Shown: positions 53,751 through 64,000, numbered from the stretch's first letter. The stretch: 64,000 nucleotides of DNA from Pseudozyma flocculosa PF-1 (GCF_000417875.1 NW_006920869.1:1233759-1297758), one strand, 5' to 3'. Program-made: numbers and translations. Notes: generated by a model not told the origin, from the letters alone.

Positions 53751-54760
53751 ATGATGGACGTCCTTCACACCAGCACGGCGTCGAGGCCGGGCCTCCGATC
53801 GCGACCAACCGTGCACCATGAGTCACCACCATCCCTCTCGAGCGCAACACGATCCAGCTCGTCGATGCCGAGCTCGGGTAGCGTCGTTTCAGCTTCATCT
53901 GCTCGCACCTCGTCGTCCCGCCACAGCAGGCCCGGTTCTTGTTCGTCGCGGCAATCCTCGACTGAGTCAGTCAAGACCGAATCCACGGCGGCGTCATCCG
54001 TCGACGCCGGCACCACCGCGTCCCCCGTGCACGAACCTGTTCTCCAGGTCGTCTACACCTCCTCGGCGCTCACACGGCATGTATCTCGGGAGGAGATCTC
54101 CGACATCCTACAGCACTCGAGGCGTAACAACGCGCGGAGAGGCATCACCGGGTTGCTGCTCTACCGCGACGGTTCCTTTGTCCAGTTCCTCGAGGGGCCG
54201 GCCCACGAGGTCGACGGCGTGTACCAGAAGATCGAGGCGGACCCGCGCCATCGCGGCATCGTCAGGATCCTGCGCAAGACCGTTGAGAAGCGCGACTTCA
54301 GCAAGTGGGAGATGGCCTTCAGGGACCTGGACCTGAGCCGAAAACGCGGTCACCGCCAAGCAAAGTCCGCAGTGTCGTCCGCGTCCTCGACGGGCGATGT
54401 CCGCAGCCGGGAGGCCTCTTCCGAGTCGGTGACGGACAGCGAAGAGGAGGACCTGGACAGCATGCGCGATGGCTTCAGCGAGGTCCTCAACGTCGGTCTC
54501 CGGCTCGGCGACCAGACCGACGCCGAGTTGCGGGCGGACGCCTACGGCAGCGGCAAGAGCAAGATGGAGTGAGTGCAGTCGATCTCTTCCTGTTTTGCAG
54601 AACTTCGCTGCGTCGATGGCAAGCCGCCCCTTTGCACAGCATGCTGACCCGTGTCCTTTCCGCTTCCTTTTCAACCTACTACAGTTTGCCCAAGGACATG
54701 TCGGCGCAGATGCGCAAGCTGGTCACTACTTTCTACAAGCTCATGGACCGGCCCCTCTGA
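53751..54760 (+). CDS. BLUF-domain blue-light photoreceptor
   Basis: Two exons, 53751-54568 and 54685-54760; 297 residues from the first of two adjacent ATGs. Residues 1-95 are Ser/Thr-rich. Residues 97-192 are a BLUF flavin-binding domain. The core reads VVYTSSALTRHVSREEISDI, then NNARRGITGLLLYRDGSFVQ, then FLEG. Compared with the well-studied BLUF AppA, every photochemical residue has a counterpart: Tyr102, Ser123, Asn127, Gln145, Trp186 and Met188. The spacing Ser-Asn-Gln-Trp-Met is identical, so FAD binding and photocycling are predicted. After the domain come a Ser/acidic linker and a conserved-looking C-terminal helix (LPKDMSAQMRKLVTTFYKLM), reached only by the second exon. No cyclase or EAL output domain is fused. 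BLUF proteins are mostly bacterial, so this is an unusual fungal photoreceptor; output is unknown. Confidence 0.92.
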
Positions 54761-55393
54761 TTCGCGGCCGCCTTGGCCTCTGCCCTCGATCATCATACCC
54801 GAACCTCGCCTCTCATCTCATCTCACAGACGCCCGCGATACCTTCACCTTCTAACGACATTCTTGGGCATCTGGTCTTGATCCTTCGGCTCCTCTTACTC
54901 CTCTCTCCAGCGTCTCGTGGGCCCTCTCCGTCTTTCTCTCCTTTCGTCGTCCCTCACGAGCAACTGGGCTCTCTTTGGGTTCGGATCTCTAGCTAGGCTG
55001 TGCATCGTCCCGTATCTCTCTCTCTCTCTCTCTCTTCCTCTCTCTCTCTCTCTCCAAGCAATACACGCATCTCACGTATCTGCAGCAGTCCTATCTGCAC
55101 TGTTCAAACCATCATTTAAAACCATTACGTTGTCTTGAACGAAAAGAGCTTGGGGTGGCTTGGGGTCGCAGACCTTAGTTGAATGTTGTTCGAGAGGCGA
55201 GGGCGCGCCGGAAGTCGGATATCGGGCGCCTCACGCGCTCGAGGCCGGCTGGAAAATTTTGGAAGTTCGAGGCGGGGCCGACGTGGGGCCTTGCTCCACC
55301 CTTCGACCCCGCCACCTTCCGTCCGCTTTGATCCCGCTCGCCACCGACATCACCGCTACCTCGCACCCAACAGCAGCGTCGAGTCCACCCACC
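54761..55393. promoter_or_regulatory. Region between BLUF gene and Esf1
   Basis: 633 bases between two plus-strand genes. It holds the BLUF 3' flank with a (CT)n run at 55015-55054, and the Esf1 promoter. Confidence 0.5.
55015..55054. repeat. (CT)n dinucleotide repeat
   Basis: About 19 CT units with one TTCC interruption, in the 3' flank of the BLUF gene. Confidence 0.95.
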
Positions 55394-58157
55394 ATGGCGA
55401 AGGACAAGAAGAAGCAGTCCGGAGGCGGCGCGGCGCAGCGCGCACCCGCCACCAGCGACCCGCGATTCGCCCGGCTCCACACCGACCCGCGCTTCCTCAA
55501 GCCCAAGAAGGACGATGTCAAGGTCAAGATCGACGACCGTTTCAAGGGTCTGCTCGCTGCCGACGGGGAAAAGAAGGGCCCCAAGTCCGGCGCAGCGGCC
55601 AGGAAGACGGACAAGTACGGAAGGAAGGTGCAGAAGGGACAGAGCGAGGTCGAGCAGATGCGCCGGTTCTACCGCCTGGACGAGGAGGGCGTCGATGACG
55701 GCGAGGCGGCAGCGTCAGACGAAGACGACGACGACGAAGACAAGGAGCAGGGCGTCGTCGATTACGCACGTGGTGAGGGCGAGCTCGAGAGTTCGAGCGA
55801 AGAGGAGTCGAGCTCTGCATCCGACGACGAATCCGACGAGGAGAGCAGCGAGGAGGACTCCGACGAAGACGACGATGTCATGATCGGGCCCTCGAGCGTC
55901 GTGGACAAGGCCAAAAGGAAGCAAAAAGCCGGCAGCCGATACCGCGACGATGAAGACGAGGAGGATGACGACGACTTCGGTGATGATATCGGCGAGATTG
56001 ATCTCAACGAGGACGAGGACGAGAGCATCTACGCTCAGCTCGACGCACAGGCACAACGTGCCATCGCAGAGGGCGGCATCGAGGGTGACTCGGATGCCGA
56101 CGACGGAGAGGCCGCAGAGTCGTCCAAGGCGGCCAAGGCGAAGGGGAAGAGCAAGTCGAAAAAGTCAAAGAAGGACAAGGTGCCGCGCGGCGACGACACG
56201 CACCGGCTCGCCATCGTCAACATGGACTGGGACCACGTGCGGTCCAAGGATCTCTACAAGGTCTTTTCCAGCCTGGTCTCGATGAACCCCGTCGAGGCGA
56301 AGCGGCGCGTCGGCACCCACGGTCCGGCGGTCAACACGGTGCGGGGCTCTGTGCTGTCGGTCCGGGTGTACCCGAGCGACTTTGGAAAGGAGCGCATGGC
56401 GCAGGAGGACGCCGAGGGGCCGCCAAAGGACATCTTCAAGAAGAAGAACAAGAGAAGCGCAGCCGGCGACGGCTCGGACTCGGAAGAGGAGATCAACGAA
56501 AAGACCATCATCCAGGTCGACGAGGGCAACGAGTTTGACGAGGAGGCGCTGCGGAAGTACCAGCTTGACCGGCTGAGGTGAGTTGTCGCGTGCGCGTGTG
56601 TGCCGCGCCAAGCAGGCAGCGACTGAAAGCTGATGGTTCCACCTTGCTCCCTTGCAATCGCCATCACCCTGCAGATATTACTACGCCGTCGCGACGTTCG
56701 ACAGCAAGGAGGCAGCACGCCACGTCTACAACGAGATCGACGGCACCGAAATGGAGCGTACGGCCAACGTCTTTGACCTGCGCTTCGTGCCAGACGGCAT
56801 GGAGTTCCCCGACGGCGAGGACGGCCGGGATGCCGAGTTCCGCGACGAGACGACCGAGGACGTCGGCAACTACAAGGGCGTCGACTTCATGACGGACGCG
56901 CTCCGCCACTCCAAGGTCAAGCTGACGTGGGATCAGGACGATCCGGAGCGGAGCAAGCTGACGCGCCTCGTGTCGCGCGGCGGCCTGACAAAGGAGCAGC
57001 TGCGGGACGACGACTTCAAGGCCTATCTGGCGTCGGCGACCGAGTCCGAGGGCGAAGACGAGGACGAGGAGACGGCCAAGGCGCAGCGGGACAAGTTCCG
57101 CGCGCTCTTCAACCTCGACGACACGGGTGACTACAAGGGCAAGCGCGGCGGCGGCGTCTTTGACGACGAGGACGACGAGGGCGCGCCCCAGCAGGGCGAC
57201 ATGGAGATCACTTTCATGCCTGGTCTCTCGGAGGCGGCGGCGCGGAAGAGCAAGGGACAGAAGAAGGGCGGCGACGAGGACGACGAGGATGAGACGACGC
57301 TCGACAAGTACAAGCGCAAGATCAAGGCGAGGAAGGAGAAGCGCAAGGCCAAGCTCGCCGGCAAGGACGGCGAGGAGCAGGGCGGCAGCGACGACGACGA
57401 CGAGGCAGCGGCGGCCAAGATGCCCGTCGACGACGCCGGCTTCGACGATCCCTTCTTTGCCAGCGACAACGACATGGACATGGAGGCGGCGCTCGAGGCT
57501 GAGATGGAGGGCCCTGGCAACGCCAAGACCAAGGCCAAGTCGAAGAAGGACAAGACGGCGGGCAAGAAGGCGTCGCGCGACGCAGACGAGGATCCCGAGG
57601 AGGCGGCGCGGCAGCGTGCGGAGCTGTCGCTGCTGATTGGCGAAGACGAGGACGACGAGCGGACCAAGGAGGGGCGGCAGCACTTTGACATGAAGGACAT
57701 CCTGCGCGTCGAGTCGGGCAAGGACGTCAAGCGGCAGAAGCTGCTCAAGCGGCTGTCCAAGAAGAAGCAGCGGCAGGAGGAGGAGTTCCAGGCGCGCAAG
57801 GGCAAGCCGCTGATCCAGGACAGCTTCGAGATCGACACAAAGGACGAGCGCTTCGCCGCCCTCATGGACGACCACCGCTACGCCATCGATCCGAGCCACC
57901 CAGGCTTCGTCAAGACCAACGCCATGAAGCAGCTGCTCGACGAGAGGAGAAAGAGGCAGGACAGCCGGCGCCAAGGAGAAGAGTCGGCGGCGCGCAAGTC
58001 CCCTGCCGCCAACGGCGTGGATGGCGGCAGGCAGGACGGCAGCGGTGGCGGCGATGCCGAGCTCGCCTCGTTGGTGGACAAGTTCAAGAAGCGCCCGGCC
58101 ACCGCCAATGGCAGCAGCGAGCCCAAGCAGAAGAAGGCCAAGAAGGCCAAGAAGTAG
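55394..58157 (+). CDS. ESF1: Ribosome biogenesis protein Esf1
   Basis: Two exons, 55394-56577 and 56675-58157; 888 residues. Esf1 is a nucleolar factor needed for early pre-18S rRNA processing. Family blocks seen are DPRFARLHTDPRF at the N-terminus, KIDDRFKGLL, KTDKYGRKV and FYRLDEEG. A very long Asp/Glu/Ser region follows, then LAIVNMDWDHVRSKDLY, VYPSDFGKERM, and RYYYAVATFDSKEAARHVYN, which spans the splice. DERFAALMDDHRYAIDPSHP then TNAMKQLLDERR form the NUC153 motif near the C-terminus, and the chain ends in a Lys-rich tail. The acidic and Lys-rich low complexity is normal for the family. Confidence 0.96.
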
Positions 58158-58399
58158 GCGAGTCTCGCTCGCCTCCCTGTACACGTACCGTAGCTCCGTG
58201 CCGCGTCAATGACGCTAGCTGCGCGCATGATTGTCAGCGCCGCTTAGATTCTTCAAACCCTGTGATCTGGCCCAGGGCGATACCTCTCAGGGATCCGAGC
58301 GTGAGAGACCGCAGACAGAGATGCGATGTTGTATGCCGTCGTAAAAGTACAGTTTTTCGAGGTCGAGGTTGGGGATGAGCGTCTTGGCGCAGAGGGCGA
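58158..58399. other. Convergent 3' region between Esf1 and Lsm5
   Basis: 242 bases of 3' flank; nothing else is seen. Confidence 0.6.
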
Positions 58400-59019
58400 T
58401 CAGGCGTCGGGGCCCTCGGAGCCAGGCACCAGCTGTAAACGGTCCGATCGCCGGGGTCAAGGGGCGCAAGACAGGTCAGCCTGTGTGTCGTGGCACGAAG
58501 ATGGCCCTCTGATTGCCGAGCCTAGCCTAGCCTGACGGCTCACCATGCAGATGTTGTTGCCGTTGAGCAGCGTCTGGCCGAGCTTGGTCTTCTTGCGGCC
58601 TTCTGTTGTGGTCTCGCTGCGATAGAGTCGGTGCAGAGTACATTCGAGGGGCAAATGCGATCCATTAAAGTCAGGAATCTGATGGCTTGCACACATTTCA
58701 TGACGAAGGAGGGAGAGGGCACTCACTATTCCGTCACGTCTTCGAGGACCATGTCTGTTTCGAGATGCCGGATACCGGGCCATCTTGGTGTGAGCCTCCC
58801 ATCCTTTCTCTTCCATGACGGTCACGGATAGATTGATCTCGCGCGATACTCACTGACGTAGTCGTCGAAGCCGAGCAGCGTCCCGCTGAACTCGCGGTCG
58901 GTCTTCATAATGACCCAGATGCTGGAGCCGATGCAGCGGTCAATGAGCTCCAGAGGCAGGATGGTGGATGCCGCCGCGGCCGCTGCGCCTGCCGCCGTCG
59001 GTTCGCCAGGAGGTGCCAT
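58400..59019 (-). CDS. LSM5: U6 snRNA-associated Sm-like protein Lsm5
   Basis: Four exons: 59019-58854, 58754-58727, 58616-58544 and 58432-58400, giving exactly 99 residues. Exon 2 is 28 bases. After a short Ala-rich lead, the Sm fold reads [20 protein letters not shown], then [20 protein letters not shown] and [20 protein letters not shown]. It finishes with [19 protein letters not shown]. The Sm1 and Sm2 motifs and the PG-EGP ending identify Lsm5. It is a subunit of the nuclear Lsm2-8 ring, which holds the 3' end of U6 snRNA, and of the cytoplasmic Lsm1-7 ring used in mRNA decay. It shares a promoter with Spc24. Confidence 0.96.
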
Positions 59020-59476
59020 TTCGCTCGATTCTACGTGTACGGAGGGCGGTGTGAAGGGGCGATCGGTCGTCGTCGTGGGTGATGGTGGAGGAGGAGAGGG
59101 AATGGGGTGTGAGGCGAGGTGAGATGATGGCCTGGCCAACCAGCCAAATGGCTCAGCGGGCTGCAGGCCTCGGTCGGGCAGCTGCACGTGCAGCGGGGCC
59201 CATTTCCGATTCCCGCACCGTCGGCGCGTCTGGATTTCCTGGCAGCGGGCGAGCGGGGATGTTGGGCAGCGGGCCGGCAGACCAACACCCAACACCCCAT
59301 CACCCTGGCCAGCGCCTGGATCCGGCCACCATCACCGCGCCGCAACACACCACTCCCTGATCGCATCGAGACGTTCTACGCCCTCGGCTCGTTCGCATCA
59401 CCGAGATCTCGCCCATCGGCCCCGTCACCTTCTACTTCCAACCTTGTTCAGGCCGCGACTCGCCCGCATACTCGCC
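59020..59476. promoter_or_regulatory. Bidirectional promoter, Lsm5 / Spc24
   Basis: 457 bases between divergent starts. GGCCTGGCCA at about 59129 is a copy of the promoter-associated element. Confidence 0.5.
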
Positions 59477-60342
59477 ATGACAGTCGAGGTACAGGAGAGC
59501 CCAGCCGCGGCCGCCATGGCCAAACACGACGATACGCGTCTGACGTGAGTAGACCACGCTGCATTCCTTCCGGCTCCTTCGTAGCCGGCGAAGCGATCAG
59601 CACTGCATGCTGATGACCTGTACCCAACCCGGCTCCACCCGCACCGATGCAGCGACGCCGACTTTTCCTCGCTGCTAGCGTCGCTCCAGCCGCACGAGGA
59701 GCTGGCGACGCTCTCGCACATCGAGAACCTCATCTCGGAGACATCGACGCGGCGGGCGGGGATGGCGTCCGAGATGTCGCACAAGATCTCGACGCTGCAG
59801 GCGTCGCTCGACGAGCTGCGCAAAAACTCGACGCGCGCCGCCACCGACTGGCGCTCGCTCCACTCGCACCGCGAAGTCATGGCCAAGCTCGACAATCAGA
59901 AGTTTGACCTGGCAAAGAGCATCAACGAGCAGGAGGCCAGGCTGAGCGCGCTGCAGAGCGAGCTCCTCGAGGTCAAGCGCCTCCACGACGAGGTCCAGGA
60001 CGAGGACGTCGAGACCGAGGGCGAACTCGACCGAGATGCGTACGTACACCGCTCCTCCCTCGTCGTCGTCGTTCCCAGCGCGCGCCAAATCATTCCTGAC
60101 ACCAGCGTCCTTCTTCACCCATGCTGTCCCCACCTCACAGCCTCTGCCTCAAGATCTTCCGTGGCCTCGGCTTCCTCCCTGCGAAGGACGAGATGGACGC
60201 AGACGCCGGCTTCACCTCGATCCTCGTGCGATCCGACAAACGCAACGCCGCGCTCCCCATCGAGGTATCGGAGCCCAAGCTCAAGCAGTCGGGCATCTCG
60301 CCTTTTGTCCTCGCCAATCAGCTATGGAAGGCTGCCGACTGA
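59477..60342 (+). CDS. SPC24: Kinetochore protein Spc24 (Ndc80 complex)
   Basis: Three exons: 59477-59544, 59653-60039 and 60141-60342; 218 residues. The middle is a long coiled coil (ASLDELRKNSTRAATDW, LDNQKFDLAKSINEQEARLS, LEVKRLHDEVQDED). The C-terminal globular part (ALCLKIFRGLGFLPAKDE, FTSILVRSDKRNAALPIEV, SPFVLANQLWKAAD) matches the Spc24 fold that pairs with Spc25 and contacts Mis12. Spc24 joins the microtubule-binding Ndc80-Nuf2 pair to the inner kinetochore. Family members are about 200 residues. CENP-C/Mif2 begins 3 kb downstream. Confidence 0.9.
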
Positions 60343-60593
60343 GGCGGTCCTAGCCCGGTCGTCTCGCTCAGCCCTTCCACGCTCCTCGTCCCTGTCTTTC
60401 CTGTCCCGTTCCCGTCGCTCCTGGACCCGTCTCATGCTGCGTCAAGCCGGCATGCCCTCTGTTGTACTTCTATATGGCCCTCGTAATACCACGCTTTTCT
60501 CGCCGAGTCGGACTGACACTCTACGAGGCTGTATCGAACACAGTCTGGTTTCGCAACGGGGCAGGATAGAGGACACCAGCAAGCCGTCCAGCC
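60343..60593. other. Convergent 3' region
   Basis: 251 bases between the ends of Spc24 and the dehydrogenase gene; nothing is recognised. Confidence 0.6.
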
Positions 60594-62582
60594 TCACGAC
60601 ATGGTGGGCATGTTGACGCTGGCCTTCTCCGACATCTCGGCATCGGCACTTCGCCACATGCTAGAGGAGCAAGAACGAAAGGGAAGGCGGCAAACGTGTC
60701 AGTACTTCCGTTGCGTCCTGCTGCGGCCAAAGACCAGGGCCGACCGAGGTACTCACGACGTGCTGGTCTTGTAGCTGGTGTAAAAGTTGAGCGCGCTCTT
60801 GCCGTAGAAGCCAATGTCGCCGAGGACGCTGCCCTTGTTGCCGCTCCAGGCAAACATGGGCAGCGGCACGGGCACGGGCACGTTGACGCCGAGCTGGCCG
60901 GCGTTGACCGTCTTCTCAAACTTGCGGGCCGTGGCGCCGTTGGTGGTGAAGATGGCGGCGCCGTTGCCGTACTTGTTCTTGTTGATGTACTCGACGGCTT
61001 CGTCGAGCGTGTTGGCCTTGAGGATGACGAGCGTGGGTCCAAAGATCTCCTGGTCGTAGGCCGTCATCCCGGGCCCGGCCTCGACGACCGAGGGTCCGAC
61101 AAAGTTGCCGTTCGGGTACTCGGTGCTCTTGTAGTTGCGGCCGTCGAGGAGGATTTTGCCGCCCTCTTTTTCGACGCTGCCCGTCATGGCGATGACGCGC
61201 TCGCGCGCCTGCGGGCTGATGAGCGGGCCGAGGTCGGCGCCCTCCTCGAAGCCGCCAGACACCTTGAGGTCCTTGGCTCGCTCGACGAGCTCGGGGATCC
61301 ACTGCTGCGCCTCGCCGACAGCGACGACGACGCTGAGGGCCATGCACCGCTGACCGGCGGCGCCGAACGCGGCTCCCGCGAGCGAGTTGAGCGCAAAGTT
61401 CTTGTTAGCGTCGGGCATGAGGATGCAGTGGTTCTTGGCTCCCAGGTTGGCCTGGACCCGCTTGCCGTTGGCGGTGCCGCGGTGGAAGATGTGGGCGCCG
61501 GCGCGGTCGGAGCCGACAAAGCTGATGGCCTTGATGCGCGGGTCATCGCAGATTGCGTTGACAGTGTCGACGGCGCCGTTGACGACGTTGAGGACGCCCT
61601 TGGGGAGGCCGGCGCGCTCGCAGAGCTCGGCAATGATCATCGAGGCGCCGGGGACGCGCTCCGAGGGCTTGAGGACGAGCGTGTTGCCAGTGACGGTGGC
61701 CATCGGAATCGTCCAGAGCGGAATCATGGCGGGAAAGTTGAAGGGGTTGATCGAAGCGACGACGCCGAGCGGCTCCCGGCGAGCGTAGGTGTCCATGTCC
61801 TTGGCCACCTCGATCCTCTCCTCGAGCATGGTGGATGTGATGCCGCATGCCACCTCGACGACCTGCAGTCCTCGCAGCACGTCTCCCTTGGCATCGGCAA
61901 ACGTCTTGCCCTGCTCGAGGGTGATGGCGTTGGCAATGTCGTCCGTGTGCTCGCGCAGCAACGCCTGCAGCCTGCGTTGGATCAAGGCGTGGGACGAAGC
62001 GCGGAAGCGTCAGCGGCAATCGCAAAGAGAAGAGGCAGGTTGCACTCGTCAATCGACCACGCACTTGAACATGACCTGCTGCCTGGTCAGCAAGCTGGTC
62101 TCCCTCCATGCGGGGAAGGCGGCCTCGGCGTTGGCAACAGCCGCATCGAACTCGGAAGCGGTCGTCAGGGGCACCTTGGATAGAAGGGCTTGGGTCGACT
62201 GTGCGGGCAAAGGTACAGGCGGGCGAGGGGCGGGTGGTCAGGATGGCGATGCAGCAATCGACCTGGAAATTATCCTAGGTGTACCCACGGGGTCGTTGAC
62301 GTCGAGCCACTGGGACGTCTTGCTGTCGACAAACTGGCCGTCGACGTAGTTCTTTGTGGTGCCGCCAAACATGCTGACGCCCTTCCACTTGGACTCGACA
62401 TCCTTTGCCTTGGAGAGGGCGAGCGGGCTGAGCTGCGCCGCTGCAGCGCCGCCAGCGTGGGAGCTGGTGGCGGTGGCGGGCTGGGCGAGCCTGGCCGAAG
62501 CCGACGAGGTGAGGGACCGGCTGGCAAGGCCGAAGGTGGACCTCGAGGCGCGGCTCGAGAGCGAGAGGGTCGACTGCAACAT
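60594..62582 (-). CDS. Methylmalonate-semialdehyde dehydrogenase (acylating), mitochondrial
   Basis: Four exons: 62582-62289, 62198-62065, 61971-60757 and 60660-60594; 569 residues. The first 48 residues ([20 protein letters not shown]) are Ser/Arg/Ala-rich, a mitochondrial presequence. The ALDH core shows [25 protein letters not shown], and GSDRAGAHI in the cofactor fold. NLGAKNH replaces the usual ELGGK, which is characteristic of this CoA-dependent class. The catalytic Cys352 lies in [11 protein letters not shown]. The last exon gives an [16 protein letters not shown] tail, typical of the family. The enzyme converts malonate and methylmalonate semialdehydes to acetyl- and propionyl-CoA in valine and pyrimidine breakdown. 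The first donor is GTGGGT rather than GTGAGT. Confidence 0.95.
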
Positions 62583-62948
62583 GATGGGGTGGAGCCGGGG
62601 GGGTGTTGGATGCGATGGTGGTGGTTTGAACGAAGGCCGGGAGGCGGGCTAGCTGCGTACTAACTGTATCTGGGCCGGTCTCGTCACTTCTCGTTCTTCT
62701 CGCCGAGGCAGTAGAGAGAAGTGTGGGGAAACAGGCCAGGTCCAGGCCGGGTGGCTGTGACGAGGAGCGCAGGCAGCAGGCTGACTGGCTTCGGCCCAAG
62801 GCTGTCGGCCGTCGCCCCCCGGACTAGCGGCCATATCGGCTCGTCCGGTCCAACAGCAGCCGCAGCCGCCGTGCGTAGGGATGCGGGCAGCGGCCGAAAC
62901 CAACGCAGCGAGCGCGGCGGCCCCGTTCCCGTCCTCCTCTCTCCTCCC

Positions 62949-62955
62949 TCCTCTC

Positions 62956-62995
<40 letters not shown>
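62949..62995. repeat. (CT)n dinucleotide repeat
   Basis: About 21 CT units with one TAT interruption, within the bidirectional promoter. Confidence 0.95.
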
Positions 62996-62997
<2 letters not shown>

Positions 62998-63130
62998 GCG
63001 CGTGCGTGCGGGGGCCCCGGCGTCAGCTGCAGGCAGGCAGGCAGGCCCAGCGCGGGCGCCGGCAAAGAGGCCGAAGAAATGCGGCTTTATCCCGAGGGCC
63101 CGCCTGGCCCTCGATGTCCCTTCTTGCCGG

Positions 63131-63228
63131 CCTGACCTGGCCTGGCCTAGGCCTGCCAGTCTGGGAAGCCCTTCACGTGGATCGGGTCGTCGCGCTCGCC
63201 GGATCCGCCTGACCTGGCCTGGCCTCGC
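63131..63228. repeat. Pair of CCTGACCTGGCCTGGCC elements
   Basis: Two copies sharing 17 identical bases, starting at 63131 and 63208. They are the best-conserved pair of the element seen across the promoters of this window. Confidence 0.75.
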
Positions 63229-63560
63229 CTCACTGCGGGAAAAAAAGCGTCGGCGGCGGCGGCGTGTTGTTTTGCGGATGTGGAGCAGGCAACAACGAGG
63301 CAAAGGGCGGCAGCTGCATCCAAAGCATCCCACCTTGCTTGCTTCTCACCCCTTCAGCACCTGCGCCGACCATCCCGAACTCTTTCCTATCACCCTTCGC
63401 CCCCGACCTAGAGCAAAGCTGTCTTCCAGCTCATATACCCGGACCGCAAGACCGATCGATACCCCGCCTCGTAGACACCTGGATTCTCACCGCGTCGACA
63501 ATCACGCCGGTATTAACCCTGGCCACCTAGACATCGCGCTCGCGGTCCTCATTCAATCAC

Positions 63561-64000
63561 ATGCCACCCTCCCAGGCTTCCCGGCGCTTCCATGGCGCCG
63601 GGGTGGGCTCGCGCACCGGCCTGCGCCTCTCTGCGGTTGCGCGCGACGAGGATGGCTTCGAAAACCTCGATGACTTCTACAAGGCCAGCCAGCGGGCGAT
63701 GGACCAGGGACAGGCCTCCGACGAAAACGACGATGAGGAGAGCTACGTAGAAGACAGCCGGGCCGGCGACACCCTCGGCGACCTGACTCGATCCACCGTC
63801 AGGGGTGGCAGAGCCCGACAGAGCCTCGCGAGCGGCAAGGGCATCGGCAGCAGCAGCATGGACCTCGAGAGCAGCATGGCCCCCTCTCCTCGCTCCGCGA
63901 TACGCAGGTCGTACGGATCCAACCGTGCGGCAGCGACAGAGTCCGACGTAAACTACGATGAGATCCCAGGCTCCACTTCAAGATCCCGCATCGGTGCGGC
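63561..64000 (+). CDS. CENP-C/Mif2 centromere protein, 5' part
   Basis: The frame is open from the ATG giving MPPSQASRRFHGAGVGSRTG to the end of the window (146 codons and two bases), so the gene is truncated by the window edge. The opening block, GVGSRTGLRL followed by RDEDGFENLDDFY, fits the conserved Mif2/CENP-C N-terminal motif (GRKTG..., DEDG-EN-D-FF). This region binds the Mis12 complex in yeast. The rest is Ser/Arg-rich linker. The CENP-C signature motif and cupin domain would lie outside the window. The assignment rests on this single motif. Confidence 0.62.
   Translation, partial: MPPSQASRRFHGAGVGSRTGLRLSAVARDEDGFENLDDFYKASQRAMDQGQASDENDDEESYVEDSRAGDTLGDLTRSTVRGGRARQSLASGKGIGSSSMDLESSMAPSPRSAIRRSYGSNRAAATESDVNYDEIPGSTSRSRIGA

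Larger units (their letters stand above)
62583..63560. promoter_or_regulatory. Bidirectional promoter, MMSDH / CENP-C
   Basis: 978 bases between divergent starts, with a (CT)n run at 62949-62995. Two clear copies of the element, CCTGACCTGGCCTGGCC near 63131 and CCTGACCTGGCCTGGCC near 63208, lie 77 bases apart. Confidence 0.5.

Noticed and set aside
56664..58184. Long minus-strand open frame (506 codons) opposite Esf1
   Set aside because: It is a Leu/Val-rich mirror of the conserved Esf1 exon, an artefact of GC-rich codon use on the other strand.
60696..62183. Long plus-strand open frame (495 codons) opposite the dehydrogenase
   Set aside because: It is antisense to the ALDH domain, whose catalytic Cys and splice sites are clear on the minus strand.
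63061..63250. CCTGGCCTGGCC pair considered as a transposon terminal repeat
   Set aside because: The copies are in the same orientation, have no target duplication, and the unit recurs singly in many other promoters.

Overview
The window looks like nuclear DNA of a basidiomycete fungus, most likely one of the smut-like Ustilaginomycotina. It is GC-rich, with genes packed on both strands and introns of about 70-110 bases (GT..AG, often GTGAGT). The gene set is eukaryotic: Bud13, Lsm5, Esf1, Sgf29, Atg3, Spc24, CENP-C/Mif2, Src1 and a mitochondrial carrier. The low-complexity Ser/Ala/Pro-rich insertions in otherwise conserved proteins are typical of smuts. I resolved 24 protein genes, most of them by joining exons by eye until reading phase, splice sites and family conservation agreed. 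I found no tRNA, rRNA, CRISPR or convincing transposon.

Layout. 0.4-2.4 kb: a White-collar-1-like PAS protein without a LOV domain. 2.4-6.7 kb: gene-poor. 6.7-8.9 kb: an MFS transporter. 8.9-12.5 kb: gene-poor. 12.5-20.6 kb: a seven-helix membrane protein, Bud13, a small DUF7704-type membrane protein and two unknown Ser-rich proteins. 21-32 kb: the inner nuclear membrane protein Src1/Heh1, an Mtm1/SLC25A39-type carrier, the SAGA reader Sgf29 and the copper ATPase Ccc2. 33-43 kb: a secreted aspartoacylase-like metalloenzyme, a 1,133-residue disordered protein and a flavin monooxygenase. 43-52 kb: a long-tailed Pmp3-like protein, a leukotriene-A4-hydrolase-type aminopeptidase, a tRNA isopentenyltransferase interrupted by 203 N, and Atg3. 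53-64 kb: a BLUF blue-light receptor, Esf1, Lsm5, Spc24, methylmalonate-semialdehyde dehydrogenase and the 5' end of CENP-C/Mif2.

There are no operons. Many neighbours are divergent pairs sharing one promoter region: Bud13/DUF7704, Src1/unknown, carrier/Sgf29, FMO/Pmp3-like, Atg3/BLUF, Lsm5/Spc24 and MMSDH/CENP-C. Others converge with gaps of about 240-450 bases. A short direct repeat of the type CCTGGCCTGGCC (or its complement) recurs in most of these promoter regions and is nearly absent from the exons.

The most notable items are the fungal BLUF protein, which keeps every flavin-signalling residue, and, in the same window, a LOV-less White-collar-like PAS protein. Others are the promoter motif family, an 11-base microexon in the Pmp3-like gene, and several unassigned proteins whose full exon structures are given here.
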